Source: Candidatus Binataceae bacterium (GTDB taxonomy: Bacteria; Desulfobacterota; Binatia; Binatales; Binataceae). Taken from it: a stretch of 44,405 nt of DNA. Positions 7,316-15,800 of the stretch are shown here, piece after piece. Numbering within the stretch: the stretch's first letter is position 1; the number at the start of each line of letters is the position of its first letter. Below the pieces are notes generated by a model. The model saw nothing but the letters and a program-made list of their open reading frames with translations, had not been told where the DNA came from and searched no databases. Location of the stretch: positions 1 through 44,405 of the forward strand of contig DATGHL010000021.1 in NCBI GenBank assembly GCA_035308025.1, in the 5' to 3' direction. A program made the translations under genes and the position numbers.

Positions 7316-8907
7316 GCGCCGCGCCGCGAGCGATCGCGCCGGTGCGGGTAAAGCCGCGGCATAATCCGTGGGCGATCGCGCTGACGGTCACGATGGCGAC
7401 CTTCATGGAGATCCTCGACACCAGTATCGCCAACGTCTCGCTGCCGCATATCGCCGGCGGCCTCTCGTCGAGCGTTGACGAGAGCACCTGGATTCTAACC
7501 GCCTACCTGGTCGCCAATGCGATCGTGCTGCCGATCAGCGCGTGGATTACCGGTCGGGTCGGGCGCAAGCGCTTCTACATGACTTGCGTGGCGCTGTTCA
7601 CGGCAAGCTCGTTTCTATGTGGGATCGCGCCCAGCCTGACGGTGCTGATTTGCGCGCGCGTGATGCAGGGCGCGGGCGGCGGTGGTCTGCAGCCGAGCGA
7701 GCAGGCAATCCTCTCCGATACCTTCCCGCCCGAAAAGTTCGGGATGGCGTTCGCGGTTTATGGGATGGCGGTCGTGCTGGCGCCGGCGATCGGGCCGACG
7801 CTGGGCGGCTTCATCACCGACAATTTCAGTTGGCGCTGGATTTTCTTCATCAATGTGCCGGTGGGCCTAATATCGCTTCTGCTGACCTACCGCATGGTCG
7901 ATGATCCGCCCTACATGAACGCTGCGAGCCAGGCCGCGGCGCGCAAACAGAGCGTCGATTACATCGGGCTGGGCCTGATCGCGCTCGGCCTCGGCTGCCT
8001 GCAGGTCGTGCTCGACAAGGGCCAGGAGGACGATTGGTTTCAATCGCATTTCATTGCGATCCTGAGCGTCATCGCCGTCGCCGCGCTGCTCATCTTCGTG
8101 CTCTGGGAGTGGCGTCAGCAGCATCCCATTCTTGATCTCAAGCTCTTCCGCAGCCGTTCATTCGCCATCGCCGCACTGATGATGTTCGTGCTCGGCGTGG
8201 TGCTCTACGGCTCGACGACGCTGCTGCCGCTCTTCCTGCAGGAATTGCTCGGCTATACCGCTCAACTCTCAGGCTTTGTATTATCGCCCGGCGCGCTGGC
8301 GATCCTCGTCCTGATGCCGGTGGTCGGGACGCTGATCGGCAGGTTCGAGGCGCGCTGGCTCGCCGGAATCGGCTTTGCAATTTCCGCGCTGGCGCTGTTT
8401 CACATGTGCGGGCTTGATCTGAAAATCGATTTTCGCACCGCCATGATGTATCGCATTTATCAATCGGTCGGCCTCGCTTTTCTCTTCATCCCGATCAACA
8501 CTGCAGCCTTCGCCTCGGCCACCGGCGAAAACAGCAATCAGATCTCGAGTCTCGCGAATCTCTTCCGCAATATCGGCGGCAGCGTCGGCATCTCGATGTG
8601 TGCGACGCTGGTGGCGCGTCGCAGCCAGATCCATCAGGACACGCTGGCGCGCCACATCACCAACTACGACGGCCAGTTCCGTAGCATGCGTGACGGCCTG
8701 AGCACGAATCTCTCGCACTCCGGTTTCAGTCAACCCGATGCGCTGCACCAATCGCTCGGCCGCATCTACGGAATGGTGCAGCAACAGGCCGCGGCGCAGG
8801 CTTATATCGATACTTTCTGGCTCCTCGCCGTCGCCTGCCTCTGCATGTTGCCGCTGGTCTTGCTGATGGGCAGAAACGATCCGCACAAAGCGATGACCGC
8901 GCATTAA
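7312..8907 (+). CDS. DHA2-family MFS efflux pump (EmrB/QacA type)
   Basis: A 531-residue transporter of 14-TM DHA2 type. TM1 carries the signature LDTSIANVSLPHIAG (family consensus LDxTIVNVALP), followed by WILTAYLVANAIVLPISAWITGR (motif A region GRVGRKRF). Motif C in TM5 is GMAVVLAPAIGPTLGGFITD, followed by WRWIFFINVPVG; both are typical of DHA2 drug/H+ antiporters. It is translationally coupled to the fusion protein by an ATGA overlap and lies under the TetR regulator. Function as an export pump is well supported; substrate not predictable. A central soluble segment between TM6 and TM7 (about residues 195-215) is of normal size. Confidence 0.93.
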   Translation: MSAAPRAIAPVRVKPRHNPWAIALTVTMATFMEILDTSIANVSLPHIAGGLSSSVDESTWILTAYLVANAIVLPISAWITGRVGRKRFYMTCVALFTASSFLCGIAPSLTVLICARVMQGAGGGGLQPSEQAILSDTFPPEKFGMAFAVYGMAVVLAPAIGPTLGGFITDNFSWRWIFFINVPVGLISLLLTYRMVDDPPYMNAASQAAARKQSVDYIGLGLIALGLGCLQVVLDKGQEDDWFQSHFIAILSVIAVAALLIFVLWEWRQQHPILDLKLFRSRSFAIAALMMFVLGVVLYGSTTLLPLFLQELLGYTAQLSGFVLSPGALAILVLMPVVGTLIGRFEARWLAGIGFAISALALFHMCGLDLKIDFRTAMMYRIYQSVGLAFLFIPINTAAFASATGENSNQISSLANLFRNIGGSVGISMCATLVARRSQIHQDTLARHITNYDGQFRSMRDGLSTNLSHSGFSQPDALHQSLGRIYGMVQQQAAAQAYIDTFWLLAVACLCMLPLVLLMGRNDPHKAMTAH

Positions 8908-8940
8908 TCGCGCCACGCGCCTTGCCCTGCGAGCGGCTGG

Positions 8941-8949
8941 TGTTATGCT
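8941..8949 (+). promoter_or_regulatory. Candidate extended -10 element for the CoA-transferase gene
   Basis: TGT-TATGCT at 8941-8949 has the TGn extension. The expected start near 8956 gives a leader of about 37 bases that includes GGAGG at 8980-8984. No clear -35. Confidence 0.35.
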
Positions 8950-8992
8950 CGACGCGCTTTGATGAGATTATCGGGACGCGGAGGCCGGGAAG

Positions 8993-10201
8993 ATGAGCAA
9001 GCCGCTCGAGGGCGTCAGGATTATCGAGATCGCGCAGGAGATTCAGGGACCCTTCGCCGGGCTGTTTCTCGCCGACCTCGGCGCCGAGGTGACCAAGGTC
9101 GAAAATCGCGAGATCGGCGATCTGAGCCGCTGGCTGCTGGCGCAGCTAATCGGCGGGCCGAACGTTAAAAATGCGAATGTCTCGCACTACTTCACCGCGA
9201 TGAATCGCGGCAAGCGCAGCATCACTGCCGATCTCAAAAAGCCCGAGGCGATCGCAATTGTGCGCCGGATGGTGAAGACGCACGACGTCCTGATGACCAA
9301 TTACCGGCCCGGCGTGCTCGAACGGCTGGGACTCGGTTATGAAGAGCTACTTACGGTGAACCCGCGCATCATCTTTGCGCAGGCGAGTTCGTGGGGTCCG
9401 CAGGGCCCGTGGGCGAAGCGCCCGAGCCGCGACACGCTGGCGCAGGCGGCCAGCGGCCTGATGTCCAAGACCGGCATGCCGGACGACAACCCCTTGCCCG
9501 CGGGCGCCGCGATCGCGGATCAGGCCGGCGCGCTGACGCTGGCGGGCGGCATCCTCGCTGCGCTCTTCGCGCGCGAACGCACTGGTCAGGGACAGCGGAT
9601 TGATGCTTCCATTTACGGCACGATGATCGCCGCGCAAGGCTTCGAACTGAACTACGCGTCGATGACCGGCGAGGAACCGCAGCGCGCCGGCCGCTGCCAT
9701 CCATTTCTGCACGGCATCTGGGGCGCCTTTCGCACCAGTGACGGTCATCTGTGCATTGCCGGGGTCGACGATCAGCGCTGGCCGCGCTTCTGCCGGATCA
9801 TGGGAATCGAGGAGTTGCTCAACGATTCCGAATGCGACAACGTCACGCGCAATTTCCACGGCGCGAAAATCGAGAAAGTGCTCGACGGCATTTTCCCCCG
9901 AAAATCCACCGCTGAATGGCTCAAGGAGCTGACCGACGCGGATATCCTCGTGACCGAGGTCGCGAACTATCAACAGGTGCTCGCGAGCGAACAGGCGCGC
10001 ATCAACGGCTATCTGCTCGATCTCGAGCATCCGGTCGCCGGCAAAATCACGGTGACCGGATGTCCCGTGACGCTCAACGGCGAGGTCACGCACGAGGCTC
10101 AGCCGGCGCCGGAGCACGGGCAGCATACCGAGGAAATCCTGCTCGAGCTCGGCTATTCGTGGGAGGAGATCGGCGCGCTGCGCGATGCTCAAGTGGTCTG
10201 A
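8993..10201 (+). CDS. Family III CoA-transferase (CaiB/BaiF type)
   Basis: A 402-residue CaiB/BaiF protein, normal length. It starts MSKPLEGVRIIEIAQEIQGPFAG, with LADLGAEVTKVENRE, the CoA-binding beta-alpha-beta unit. NRGKRSITADLKKPE and ANYRPGVLERLGLGYEEL-like blocks follow (here MTNYRPGVLERLGLGYEEL). The catalytic aspartate is expected in AAIADQAGALTLAGGILAAL, from comparison with formyl-CoA transferase Asp169. Enzymes of this family move CoA between organic acids, commonly in carnitine, oxalate, bile acid or aromatic-acid degradation. GGAGG lies eight bases before the ATG. The next gene is an EthD-like protein 107 bases on, which also suggests small-molecule catabolism. Substrate not assignable. 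Confidence 0.9.
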   Translation: MSKPLEGVRIIEIAQEIQGPFAGLFLADLGAEVTKVENREIGDLSRWLLAQLIGGPNVKNANVSHYFTAMNRGKRSITADLKKPEAIAIVRRMVKTHDVLMTNYRPGVLERLGLGYEELLTVNPRIIFAQASSWGPQGPWAKRPSRDTLAQAASGLMSKTGMPDDNPLPAGAAIADQAGALTLAGGILAALFARERTGQGQRIDASIYGTMIAAQGFELNYASMTGEEPQRAGRCHPFLHGIWGAFRTSDGHLCIAGVDDQRWPRFCRIMGIEELLNDSECDNVTRNFHGAKIEKVLDGIFPRKSTAEWLKELTDADILVTEVANYQQVLASEQARINGYLLDLEHPVAGKITVTGCPVTLNGEVTHEAQPAPEHGQHTEEILLELGYSWEEIGALRDAQVV

Positions 10202-10308
10202 CGAATAGTTGAACGATTGGACAGTGGGCGCGCGATCCGACTAGCATCCGTACTGCGGCAGCCGTCGATGGCGCCGCAAAATCTCAGCGCGAATCTCAGG
10301 AGGATATC

Positions 10309-10677
10309 ATGGCAAAGTACACCTTCGTCGTCTTGACCAACGCCACCGAAGGCAAGGAGACCGAGTTTAACCGCTGGTACAACGAGCAGCACATCCCCGA
10401 CGTGCTCAACGTCCCCGGTTTTGTCTGTGCGCAGCGTTTCCGCCTCGCAGATACCCAAGGCGGAAAAGTTGATCAATCACACAAGTATCTGGCGCTCTAC
10501 GAGATTGAGACCGACGATCTTGAAGCAACGCTCAAAGATCTGCGTTCGCGCGGCGGCACCCCCGATATGATTATGAGCGACGCGATCGATTTGAAGGCTG
10601 CCAACGCGAGAATCTTCGCGCCGGTAGCTGACAAAGTTATGGCGCGCGATGTCGCGCGTCCGCGCCGCGCCGCTTAA
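10309..10677 (+). CDS. EthD/DUF4286-like dimeric alpha-beta barrel protein
   Basis: A 122-residue protein beginning MAKYTFVVLTNATEGKETEF, then NRWYNEQHIPDVLNVPGFVC. The W(Y)N..H.PD.L..PG pattern is characteristic of the ferredoxin-like dimeric barrel proteins annotated EthD or DUF4286. Such proteins bind or tailor small molecules and are often found beside degradation genes. AGGAGG lies seven bases upstream of ATG. The tail (residues 105-122) is Arg/Ala-rich and probably disordered. Probably cytoplasmic. Function beyond fold is unknown. Confidence 0.78.
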   Translation: MAKYTFVVLTNATEGKETEFNRWYNEQHIPDVLNVPGFVCAQRFRLADTQGGKVDQSHKYLALYEIETDDLEATLKDLRSRGGTPDMIMSDAIDLKAANARIFAPVADKVMARDVARPRRAA

Positions 10678-10700
10678 CCCAGCCGAAATTCACGAAATTG

Positions 10701-10731
10701 CGGCCCGGGCTCGCCTCACGAGCCCGGGCTG
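10701..10731 (+). terminator. Strong GC hairpin between the EthD-like gene and purD
   Basis: GCCCGGGCTCG (10703-10713) pairs exactly with CGAGCCCGGGC (10719-10729) around CCTCA. Two further outer pairs (one G-T) extend the stem to 13 bp. There is no long T-run after it (TGCTTCG follows), so terminator function is likely but not textbook. Confidence 0.55.
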
Positions 10732-10792
10732 CTTCGTGATGAGCCGACCACCCTCCCCTGCCTGATCGCTCCGGCCGCACCTGCTCTGCGTG

Positions 10793-10798
10793 TATAAT
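10793..10798 (+). promoter_or_regulatory. -10 box immediately upstream of purD
   Basis: A perfect TATAAT, preceded by TG, ends eight bases before the purD ATG at 10807. Transcription should start at about 10805, giving a leader of zero to two bases. No Shine-Dalgarno sequence precedes the start codon, in line with a leaderless message. No convincing -35. Confidence 0.5.
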
Positions 10799-10806
10799 GC
10801 GCATCG

Positions 10807-12132
10807 ATGAAAGTTCTGGTGATCGGCAAGGGCGGGCGCGAGCATGCGCTCTGCTGGAGGCTCAATCAGAGTCCGACGGTCTGGGGACTTTTCTGCACGA
10901 GCGGAAATCCGGGCATTGAGCAGTTGGCCAAGCCGGTTGAGATCCCACCGACCGACACGGGCGCGCTTGCCGCTTTTGCGCTCAAGGAAAAAATCGATCT
11001 CACGATCGTCGGACCGGAGGATCCGCTGGCGGACGGCATCGTCGACGCGTTCCACGAGCGCGGCCTCACCATCTTAGGACCCTCGCGCGCGGCGGCGCAG
11101 CTAGAAGCCAGCAAGGCTTTCGCCAAATCCGTGATGCTCGCGGCGGGCGTGCGCACCGCCGCCGGCGAGGCTTTTGCCGATCGCGATCACGCTTTCGCTT
11201 ACATCGAAGATCATCCCGGGCCCCTTGTGGTCAAAGCAGACGGTCTGGCGCTCGGCAAAGGCGTCACCGTTTGCGCGGACGCGACCGAAGCGCGCGCGGC
11301 GTTCATAGAAGCGCTCGAGCAGCGGCGTTTCGGCGCCGCCGGCAGCCGCGTCGTAATCGAGGAGCGGCTCGCGGGCGAGGAGGTCTCCTTCTTCGCGCTC
11401 TGCCACGGGCACGACGCCGTTGCTCTCGGCTGCGTGCAGGATCACAAGACGGTTTACGACGGCGATCTCGGCCCCAATACGGGCGGGATGGGCGCCTACT
11501 CGCCGATCCCTCGTTTCGACCGCGCTTTCGAGAGCCGCGTGATGGCCGAGGTCATACGCCCTACCCTGCGTGAAATGGCGCGCCGCGGGACGCCCTTCAG
11601 CGGCGTCCTGTTTGCAGGCCTGATGGTCGCTCGCGACGAAAATACTATGCGCGACAAAATCAACGTCCTCGAATTCAACGTCCGCTTCGGCGATCCGGAA
11701 TGCGAAGCCTTGATGATGCGTTTCGACGGCGACCTCGCCGCCACTCTGTTGGCAATCGCGCAGGGGCGCGCGCACGAGGCGGTCGTCAGGCTGTCGCCGC
11801 GCGTGGCCGTCGCGCTCGTGCTCAGCGCCGGCGGCTATCCGGGCGAATATCGCACCCAGTTGCCGATTGACGGCTTAGCCCGCCTCGACGGCGGCGAGCC
11901 CTCCGCGCTCAAGACTCAATGGGCGCTGAAGAAGACCCGCGTGAAGGTCTTCCATGCCGGCACCTCGATTCGCGACGGCCGCCTGGTCACCGCCGGTGGC
12001 CGCGTGATGGTCGTAACCGCGCTCGCAGAAACCCTTGCGCAAGCGGTTGCAACCGTTTATCAGGCCGCGGACTTGATCGAGTTCGAGGGCAAGCATTTTC
12101 GCCGCGACATCGCTTATCGCGCGCTCAGGTAA
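10807..12132 (+). CDS. purD: Phosphoribosylamine--glycine ligase
   Basis: A 441-residue GAR synthetase, step two of purine synthesis: phosphoribosylamine + glycine + ATP gives GAR. The N-terminal domain opens MKVLVIGKGGREHALCWRL. The ATP-grasp domain shows GPLVVKADGLALGKGVTVC, VVIEERLAGEEVSFFAL, DHKTVYDGDLGPNTGGMGAYSP and VLEFNVRFGDPECEALM, the family signature. The C-terminal half ends with the usual KVFHAGT segment. It seems to start a three-gene operon with tsaC (3 bases on) and DUF1015 (4-base overlap). A TATAAT abuts the start codon. The length and motif set are complete. Confidence 0.97.
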   Translation: MKVLVIGKGGREHALCWRLNQSPTVWGLFCTSGNPGIEQLAKPVEIPPTDTGALAAFALKEKIDLTIVGPEDPLADGIVDAFHERGLTILGPSRAAAQLEASKAFAKSVMLAAGVRTAAGEAFADRDHAFAYIEDHPGPLVVKADGLALGKGVTVCADATEARAAFIEALEQRRFGAAGSRVVIEERLAGEEVSFFALCHGHDAVALGCVQDHKTVYDGDLGPNTGGMGAYSPIPRFDRAFESRVMAEVIRPTLREMARRGTPFSGVLFAGLMVARDENTMRDKINVLEFNVRFGDPECEALMMRFDGDLAATLLAIAQGRAHEAVVRLSPRVAVALVLSAGGYPGEYRTQLPIDGLARLDGGEPSALKTQWALKKTRVKVFHAGTSIRDGRLVTAGGRVMVVTALAETLAQAVATVYQAADLIEFEGKHFRRDIAYRALR

Positions 12133-12135
12133 CAG

Positions 12136-12762
12136 ATGGGTGAGCAGCGATTGAATCGGAATCTGGAAGCGGCGATCGCGGCCTTGCGGGCGGGAGAGTT
12201 GGTGGTCTATCCCACCGAGACCTTCTATGGTCTGGCCGCAGATCCGGAATCTTCCGCGTCGATGGAGGCGCTCCTGTCCCTCAAGGGCCGTGATCCCGAT
12301 AAGCCAATTGCACTGATCGCCGCCGATTCTGAGTCAGCCTTTGCGCTGGCGCGCGAGATTCCGCTCGACGCGCGCCGTCTGGCTGCGGCGTTCTGGCCGG
12401 GACCACTCACGCTGGTCTTGCCCGCGCGCCCCGGATTGCATCCGGCCCTGGTTGGCGCCGGCGGCGTCGGCGTGCGTGTGTCGTCGCATCCACTCGCGCG
12501 AGCACTGGCGGCAGGATTGGGACGGCCAATCACCGCAACCAGCGCGAATCTGGCCGGACAGCCTCCGATTAGCGCGCCCGATCAGCTTCGCGCCGTCTTC
12601 GCCGATAAAATTAAAGTGATACTTGAAGATGGAATCCTGTCCGGAGGCGCACCCTCAACCGTGATCGAATTTGTTCACAACAACTATCGTATCGTCCGGC
12701 CCGGCGCGATCGCTGAACCCGTGATCGCCGAGGCGCTGACGGCCACAGGAGCGCCGCGTTGA
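12136..12762 (+). CDS. tsaC: L-threonylcarbamoyladenylate synthase (TsaC/YrdC type)
   Basis: A 208-residue YrdC-domain protein that makes threonylcarbamoyl-AMP from threonine, bicarbonate and ATP for the t6A37 modification of ANN-decoding tRNAs. Visible motifs: LVVYPTETFYGLAADP, SLKGRDPDKPIALIA (KxR..KP), FWPGPLTLVLPA, GVGVRVSSHP, TATSANLAGQPP and GGAPSTVIEF. It is short and lacks the C-terminal Sua5 domain. It begins three bases after the purD stop, and its stop overlaps the TTG start of the next gene, so it is surely co-transcribed. Partners TsaB, TsaD and TsaE are not in the window. Confidence 0.92.
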   Translation: MGEQRLNRNLEAAIAALRAGELVVYPTETFYGLAADPESSASMEALLSLKGRDPDKPIALIAADSESAFALAREIPLDARRLAAAFWPGPLTLVLPARPGLHPALVGAGGVGVRVSSHPLARALAAGLGRPITATSANLAGQPPISAPDQLRAVFADKIKVILEDGILSGGAPSTVIEFVHNNYRIVRPGAIAEPVIAEALTATGAPR

Positions 12763-14045
12763 GTCTGACTCATCGGATCGAGCCGTTCGCGGCGCTCGCG
12801 TTCGACCCTACTCAGGTCGGCTCATGGGATCAGGTCGTCGCCCCACCCTACGATTTGATCGACGCCGCCCGACAGAACGAGCTCTACGCGCGCAGTCCGT
12901 ACAACGTCATTCGACTGGAGCTGAACCGCGAAGCTGACCCCTACGCCGCGGCAGCCGCGACCCTGGCCGAATGGCGCGCCAGCGGCGTAGTGACCCGCGC
13001 TTCCCGTCCGGCCATTTATCTTTACGCGCAACGCTTCGCGCATGACGGCCGGAAGCTCGAGCGCCGGGGGCTGATCGCGCGGGTCCGCCTGGAGGCGTTC
13101 GGCAGTGGACGAATCCTGCCGCACGAGCGCACCTTTCCCAAGGCCAAAGAGGACCGGCTCAAGCTGCTCGAAGCGACTCGCACGAACATCAGCTCGATTT
13201 TTGCACTATATTCTTCTGATAACGCCGCTTTAGAAAAGCTGCTCAGCGAAATCGCGCGCCGCGAGATCACGATCGCCGCCACTGACGAGGCTGGAATCGT
13301 CAATGAAATAAGGGCGATCACCACGCCCGAAGAGATTGCAATCGTGCAGCATGCGCTCGCAGACGCACAAATGTTGATCGCCGACGGACACCATCGCTAC
13401 GAGACCGCCCTAGAATACCGCCGCCGGCGCATAGAGGCAGGCAGCGAGAAATCGGCGCAGCCCTTCGACTACGTGATGATGACGCTGGTCGCCTTTGACG
13501 ATCCGGGTTTGGTGATTCTGCCGACTCATCGCGTCGTGCGGCAGCTCCCCGCCGACGCATCGATGCGGTTCGCGGCGCGCAGCGGCGACCATTTCGCCAT
13601 CGAGGAGTTCGCCGACCCAGGCACTTTCCGCGCTGCGCTGACTTCACTGGGACGCGGCGCTCTGGGCGTCGCGCTCAAGGGCGATCCTCAGTTCAAAATT
13701 CTGACGCTGCGCGATTCGACGATCCTCGCCCACACGATGCCCGCCGCGCCGCCCGCAGTGCGCGAACTGGAAGTCTCGATCCTGCACGCGCTCGTGTTCG
13801 ATCGAATTTTCGGGATCACCGCTGAGGAAGTTCGCGCAGGAGGCAGTCTCGAATACACGATCGACGCTCACGCCGCGCTCGCTAAAGTCGCGACGGGCGC
13901 CGCTGACGGCGCCTTTCTGATGAATCCGCCGATGGTCGACGACGTCGCGCGCGTGGCGGCCGCCGGCGCGACAATGCCCGAAAAATCGACCTATTTCTTC
14001 CCCAAGCTGCTCACCGGCCTGGTGATGAACCCTCTCGACGCTTGA
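12759..14045 (+). CDS. DUF1015 family protein
   Basis: A 428-residue DUF1015 protein, normal length. It starts at TTG (12759), overlapping the tsaC stop as TTGA, and reads SLTHRIEPFAALAFDP. Family blocks are VVAPPYDLIDAARQNELYARSPYNVIRLEL at residues 28-57 (key PPYD, SPYN), ILPHERTFPKAKEDRLKLL, NISSIFALY and MLIADGHHRYETALEYR. The DGHHR motif recalls the catalytic motif of ParB/Srx-fold proteins such as the archaeal free-serine kinase SerK. From memory, DUF1015 genes often sit with serA and a class V aminotransferase; both occur in this window 14 kb away. A link to serine metabolism is inference; no activity is established here. Confidence 0.9.
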   Translation: MSLTHRIEPFAALAFDPTQVGSWDQVVAPPYDLIDAARQNELYARSPYNVIRLELNREADPYAAAAATLAEWRASGVVTRASRPAIYLYAQRFAHDGRKLERRGLIARVRLEAFGSGRILPHERTFPKAKEDRLKLLEATRTNISSIFALYSSDNAALEKLLSEIARREITIAATDEAGIVNEIRAITTPEEIAIVQHALADAQMLIADGHHRYETALEYRRRRIEAGSEKSAQPFDYVMMTLVAFDDPGLVILPTHRVVRQLPADASMRFAARSGDHFAIEEFADPGTFRAALTSLGRGALGVALKGDPQFKILTLRDSTILAHTMPAAPPAVRELEVSILHALVFDRIFGITAEEVRAGGSLEYTIDAHAALAKVATGAADGAFLMNPPMVDDVARVAAAGATMPEKSTYFFPKLLTGLVMNPLDA

Positions 14046-14068
14046 CGGTTGCCTGAATTAACTTCGGG

Positions 14069-15085
14069 CTAGTGCGGGAACTCGACCAGGACCTTGGCGT
14101 GCGCGCCGGGTTGCTTCAGGGTGCGGAACATCTCGGGCACCTGATCGACCGCGATGATGTCGGTAACCATCGGCTGCGGTTTGATCCTGCCGCCGGCCAG
14201 CGCCTTGATGGTCTCATCGAAATCGGCCGGATCGTAGCCCAGCACAAAGTTGACGCTGACCTCTTTGAAAATGCACTGCACGGGCTGAATCTGATCGGGC
14301 TCCATGCAGACGCCGACCACCACGATCTGGCCACGCGGTCCGATCATGTTGATCGCATTGTCGAGCGTCCCCTTCACGCCGATACACTCGAAAATCAAAT
14401 CGGGGGTGCGTCCCGTCATCTCGCGCACCTGCTCGGCCGGATCCTTTACTTTGGGATTGAGCACGACATCGGCGCCGAGTTTGCGCGCCAGCTCGGCGCG
14501 CCCCTCCGCGATCTCGGAGACCACAACCGTGGCACCCTTGCCTTTCGCCCAGGTCAGCGTCGCGAGTCCGATCGGGCCGGCGCCCATGATGATCGCAATC
14601 TCGCCCGGCTTGACGCCCGAACGCTTGACCGCATGCAAGCCGACCGCCAGCGGCTCGACCAGCGCGCCGTCGCGCGAGGTCACGTTGTCGGGGAGCTTGA
14701 ACAGGCTCGTGGTCGCGCATGCGACGAACTCGGCATAGGCGCCGGGGAGTTGGCCGAGACCGAGGCCCTTGAGCTTGAGGCAATGAATCTCCATCCCGCG
14801 CTTGCAGCGATCGCATTCCCCGCACATCACGAACGGCAGCCCGGCGACGCGCTGGCCCAGCTCGAAGCCGCGCACGCCCGCGCCAATCTCATGAATTTCG
14901 CCGCAGAACTCGTGGCCCATAATCGAATTCGCCGGCATCCCGAAGCCGTACTGACAGGCGTGCAGATCCGAGCCGCAGATCCCGCAGTTGTGAACCTTGA
15001 GCACGACTTCCCCCGCGCCCGCGCTCGGTTTCGGCGCGTCGATCACCGTCATTTCATTCTGCTTCTTGAATGCTGCTGCTTTCAT
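14069..15085 (-). CDS. Zinc-dependent alcohol dehydrogenase (MDR family)
   Basis: A 338-residue medium-chain dehydrogenase. Catalytic zinc ligands: Cys in NCGICGSDLHACQYG (about residue 37-42) and the His-Glu of IMGHEFCGEI. The structural zinc loop CGECDRCKRGMEIHC gives the usual four cysteines. The Rossmann motif is IIMGAGPIGLATLTWAKGKGA, with VVVSEIAEGR after it, so NAD(H) is more likely than NADP(H). The ATG at 15085 (MKAAAFKK) is chosen, since MDR proteins normally begin there; longer in-frame starts overlap the glyoxalase gene. It follows the glyoxalase I gene by seven bases on the same strand, forming a pair that could handle aldehydes. The pattern resembles the threonine/sorbitol dehydrogenase branch; substrate uncertain. 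Confidence 0.9.
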   Translation of the reverse strand: MKAAAFKKQNEMTVIDAPKPSAGAGEVVLKVHNCGICGSDLHACQYGFGMPANSIMGHEFCGEIHEIGAGVRGFELGQRVAGLPFVMCGECDRCKRGMEIHCLKLKGLGLGQLPGAYAEFVACATTSLFKLPDNVTSRDGALVEPLAVGLHAVKRSGVKPGEIAIIMGAGPIGLATLTWAKGKGATVVVSEIAEGRAELARKLGADVVLNPKVKDPAEQVREMTGRTPDLIFECIGVKGTLDNAINMIGPRGQIVVVGVCMEPDQIQPVQCIFKEVSVNFVLGYDPADFDETIKALAGGRIKPQPMVTDIIAVDQVPEMFRTLKQPGAHAKVLVEFPH

Positions 15086-15092
15086 CTTTGTC

Positions 15093-15500
15093 TCACTCAA
15101 ACTTGAGGGCGTCGCTGTCTTTTTGCTGCACCAGTTCGATCTTGTAGCCGTTGGGATCCTCGACAAAGGCGATCTCCGGGCCGCCGAACTTCATCGGGCC
15201 GGGCTCGCGCACGACGTTGACTCCGCGTTGCTTCAGATCGGCGCACTTCGCGTAGATGTCATCGACGCTGATCGCCAGATGGCCGAACGCGGTTCCCTGA
15301 TCGTAACCCTTCTTGCCCCAGTTGTGGGTGAGTTCGATCACCGCGCCCTCGCGCTCTTCGTTGTAACCGATAAAGGCCAACGTGAATTCGCCGTTGGCGA
15401 AGTCCTTCTTGCGCAGCAGCTTCATGCCGAGGCCGTCGCAGTAAAACTTGAGCGTCTCGTCGAGATCGTTGACGCGAATCATCGTGTGCAGTAGGCGCAT
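15093..15500 (-). CDS. gloA: Lactoylglutathione lyase (glyoxalase I)
   Basis: A 135-residue vicinal-oxygen-chelate protein. The start MRLLHTMIRVNDLDETLKFY is the standard N-terminus of GloA; an in-frame ATG 21 bases upstream is less likely. The metal ligands are visible: His5 (RLLHTMIRV), Glu in GAVIELTHNWG, His in TAFGHLAISV and Glu in IAFVEDPNGYKIELVQ. It isomerises the glutathione hemithioacetal of methylglyoxal. The short form without the extra insert matches the Ni/Co-type bacterial enzyme. It sits just upstream of the alcohol dehydrogenase gene in one likely operon. Confidence 0.94.
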   Translation of the reverse strand: MRLLHTMIRVNDLDETLKFYCDGLGMKLLRKKDFANGEFTLAFIGYNEEREGAVIELTHNWGKKGYDQGTAFGHLAISVDDIYAKCADLKQRGVNVVREPGPMKFGGPEIAFVEDPNGYKIELVQQKDSDALKFE

Positions 15501-15800
15501 TAGCCGTAGGTCTCCTTGCAATGAACTTGAGGTCAGCCGGTCGAGTCAATTTCCCGCGATTCATCGCGGCGTGTCAATCGCGATGCGACGAGCCGAATCA
15601 GTCATGACGCCGCGCCAACCGCACCGGACCCCTCATCAGCGGCAGTGCGCTCATTTCAGAATGCAATGCAACCGTGTGTTTTGCGTTGGGGCGGTCATCC
15701 AGTCGCTCGACGACGAGATCATTTTCACTAGGCTTTCGGCCCGTTTTGCCTCGCGTTCAGTCACCTCGAAGTGGCATCGAGTTTGCGCAAGCTCTTTCGG
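15501..15800. other. Intergenic stretch between gloA and a doubtful plus-strand gene
   Basis: Three hundred bases without a gene I can support. It must hold the promoter of the gloA-adh pair (minus strand) and perhaps one for the ORF at 15801. I see no convincing -35/-10 pair, no tRNA-like fold and no repeat. Base composition is slightly less GC-rich than the flanking genes. Confidence 0.5.

Noticed and set aside
14072-15106. 344-codon open frame on the plus strand
   Set aside because: Exactly antisense to the zinc alcohol dehydrogenase, whose motifs are complete. The plus-frame product is Asp/Arg/His-rich, as GC-rich shadow frames are.
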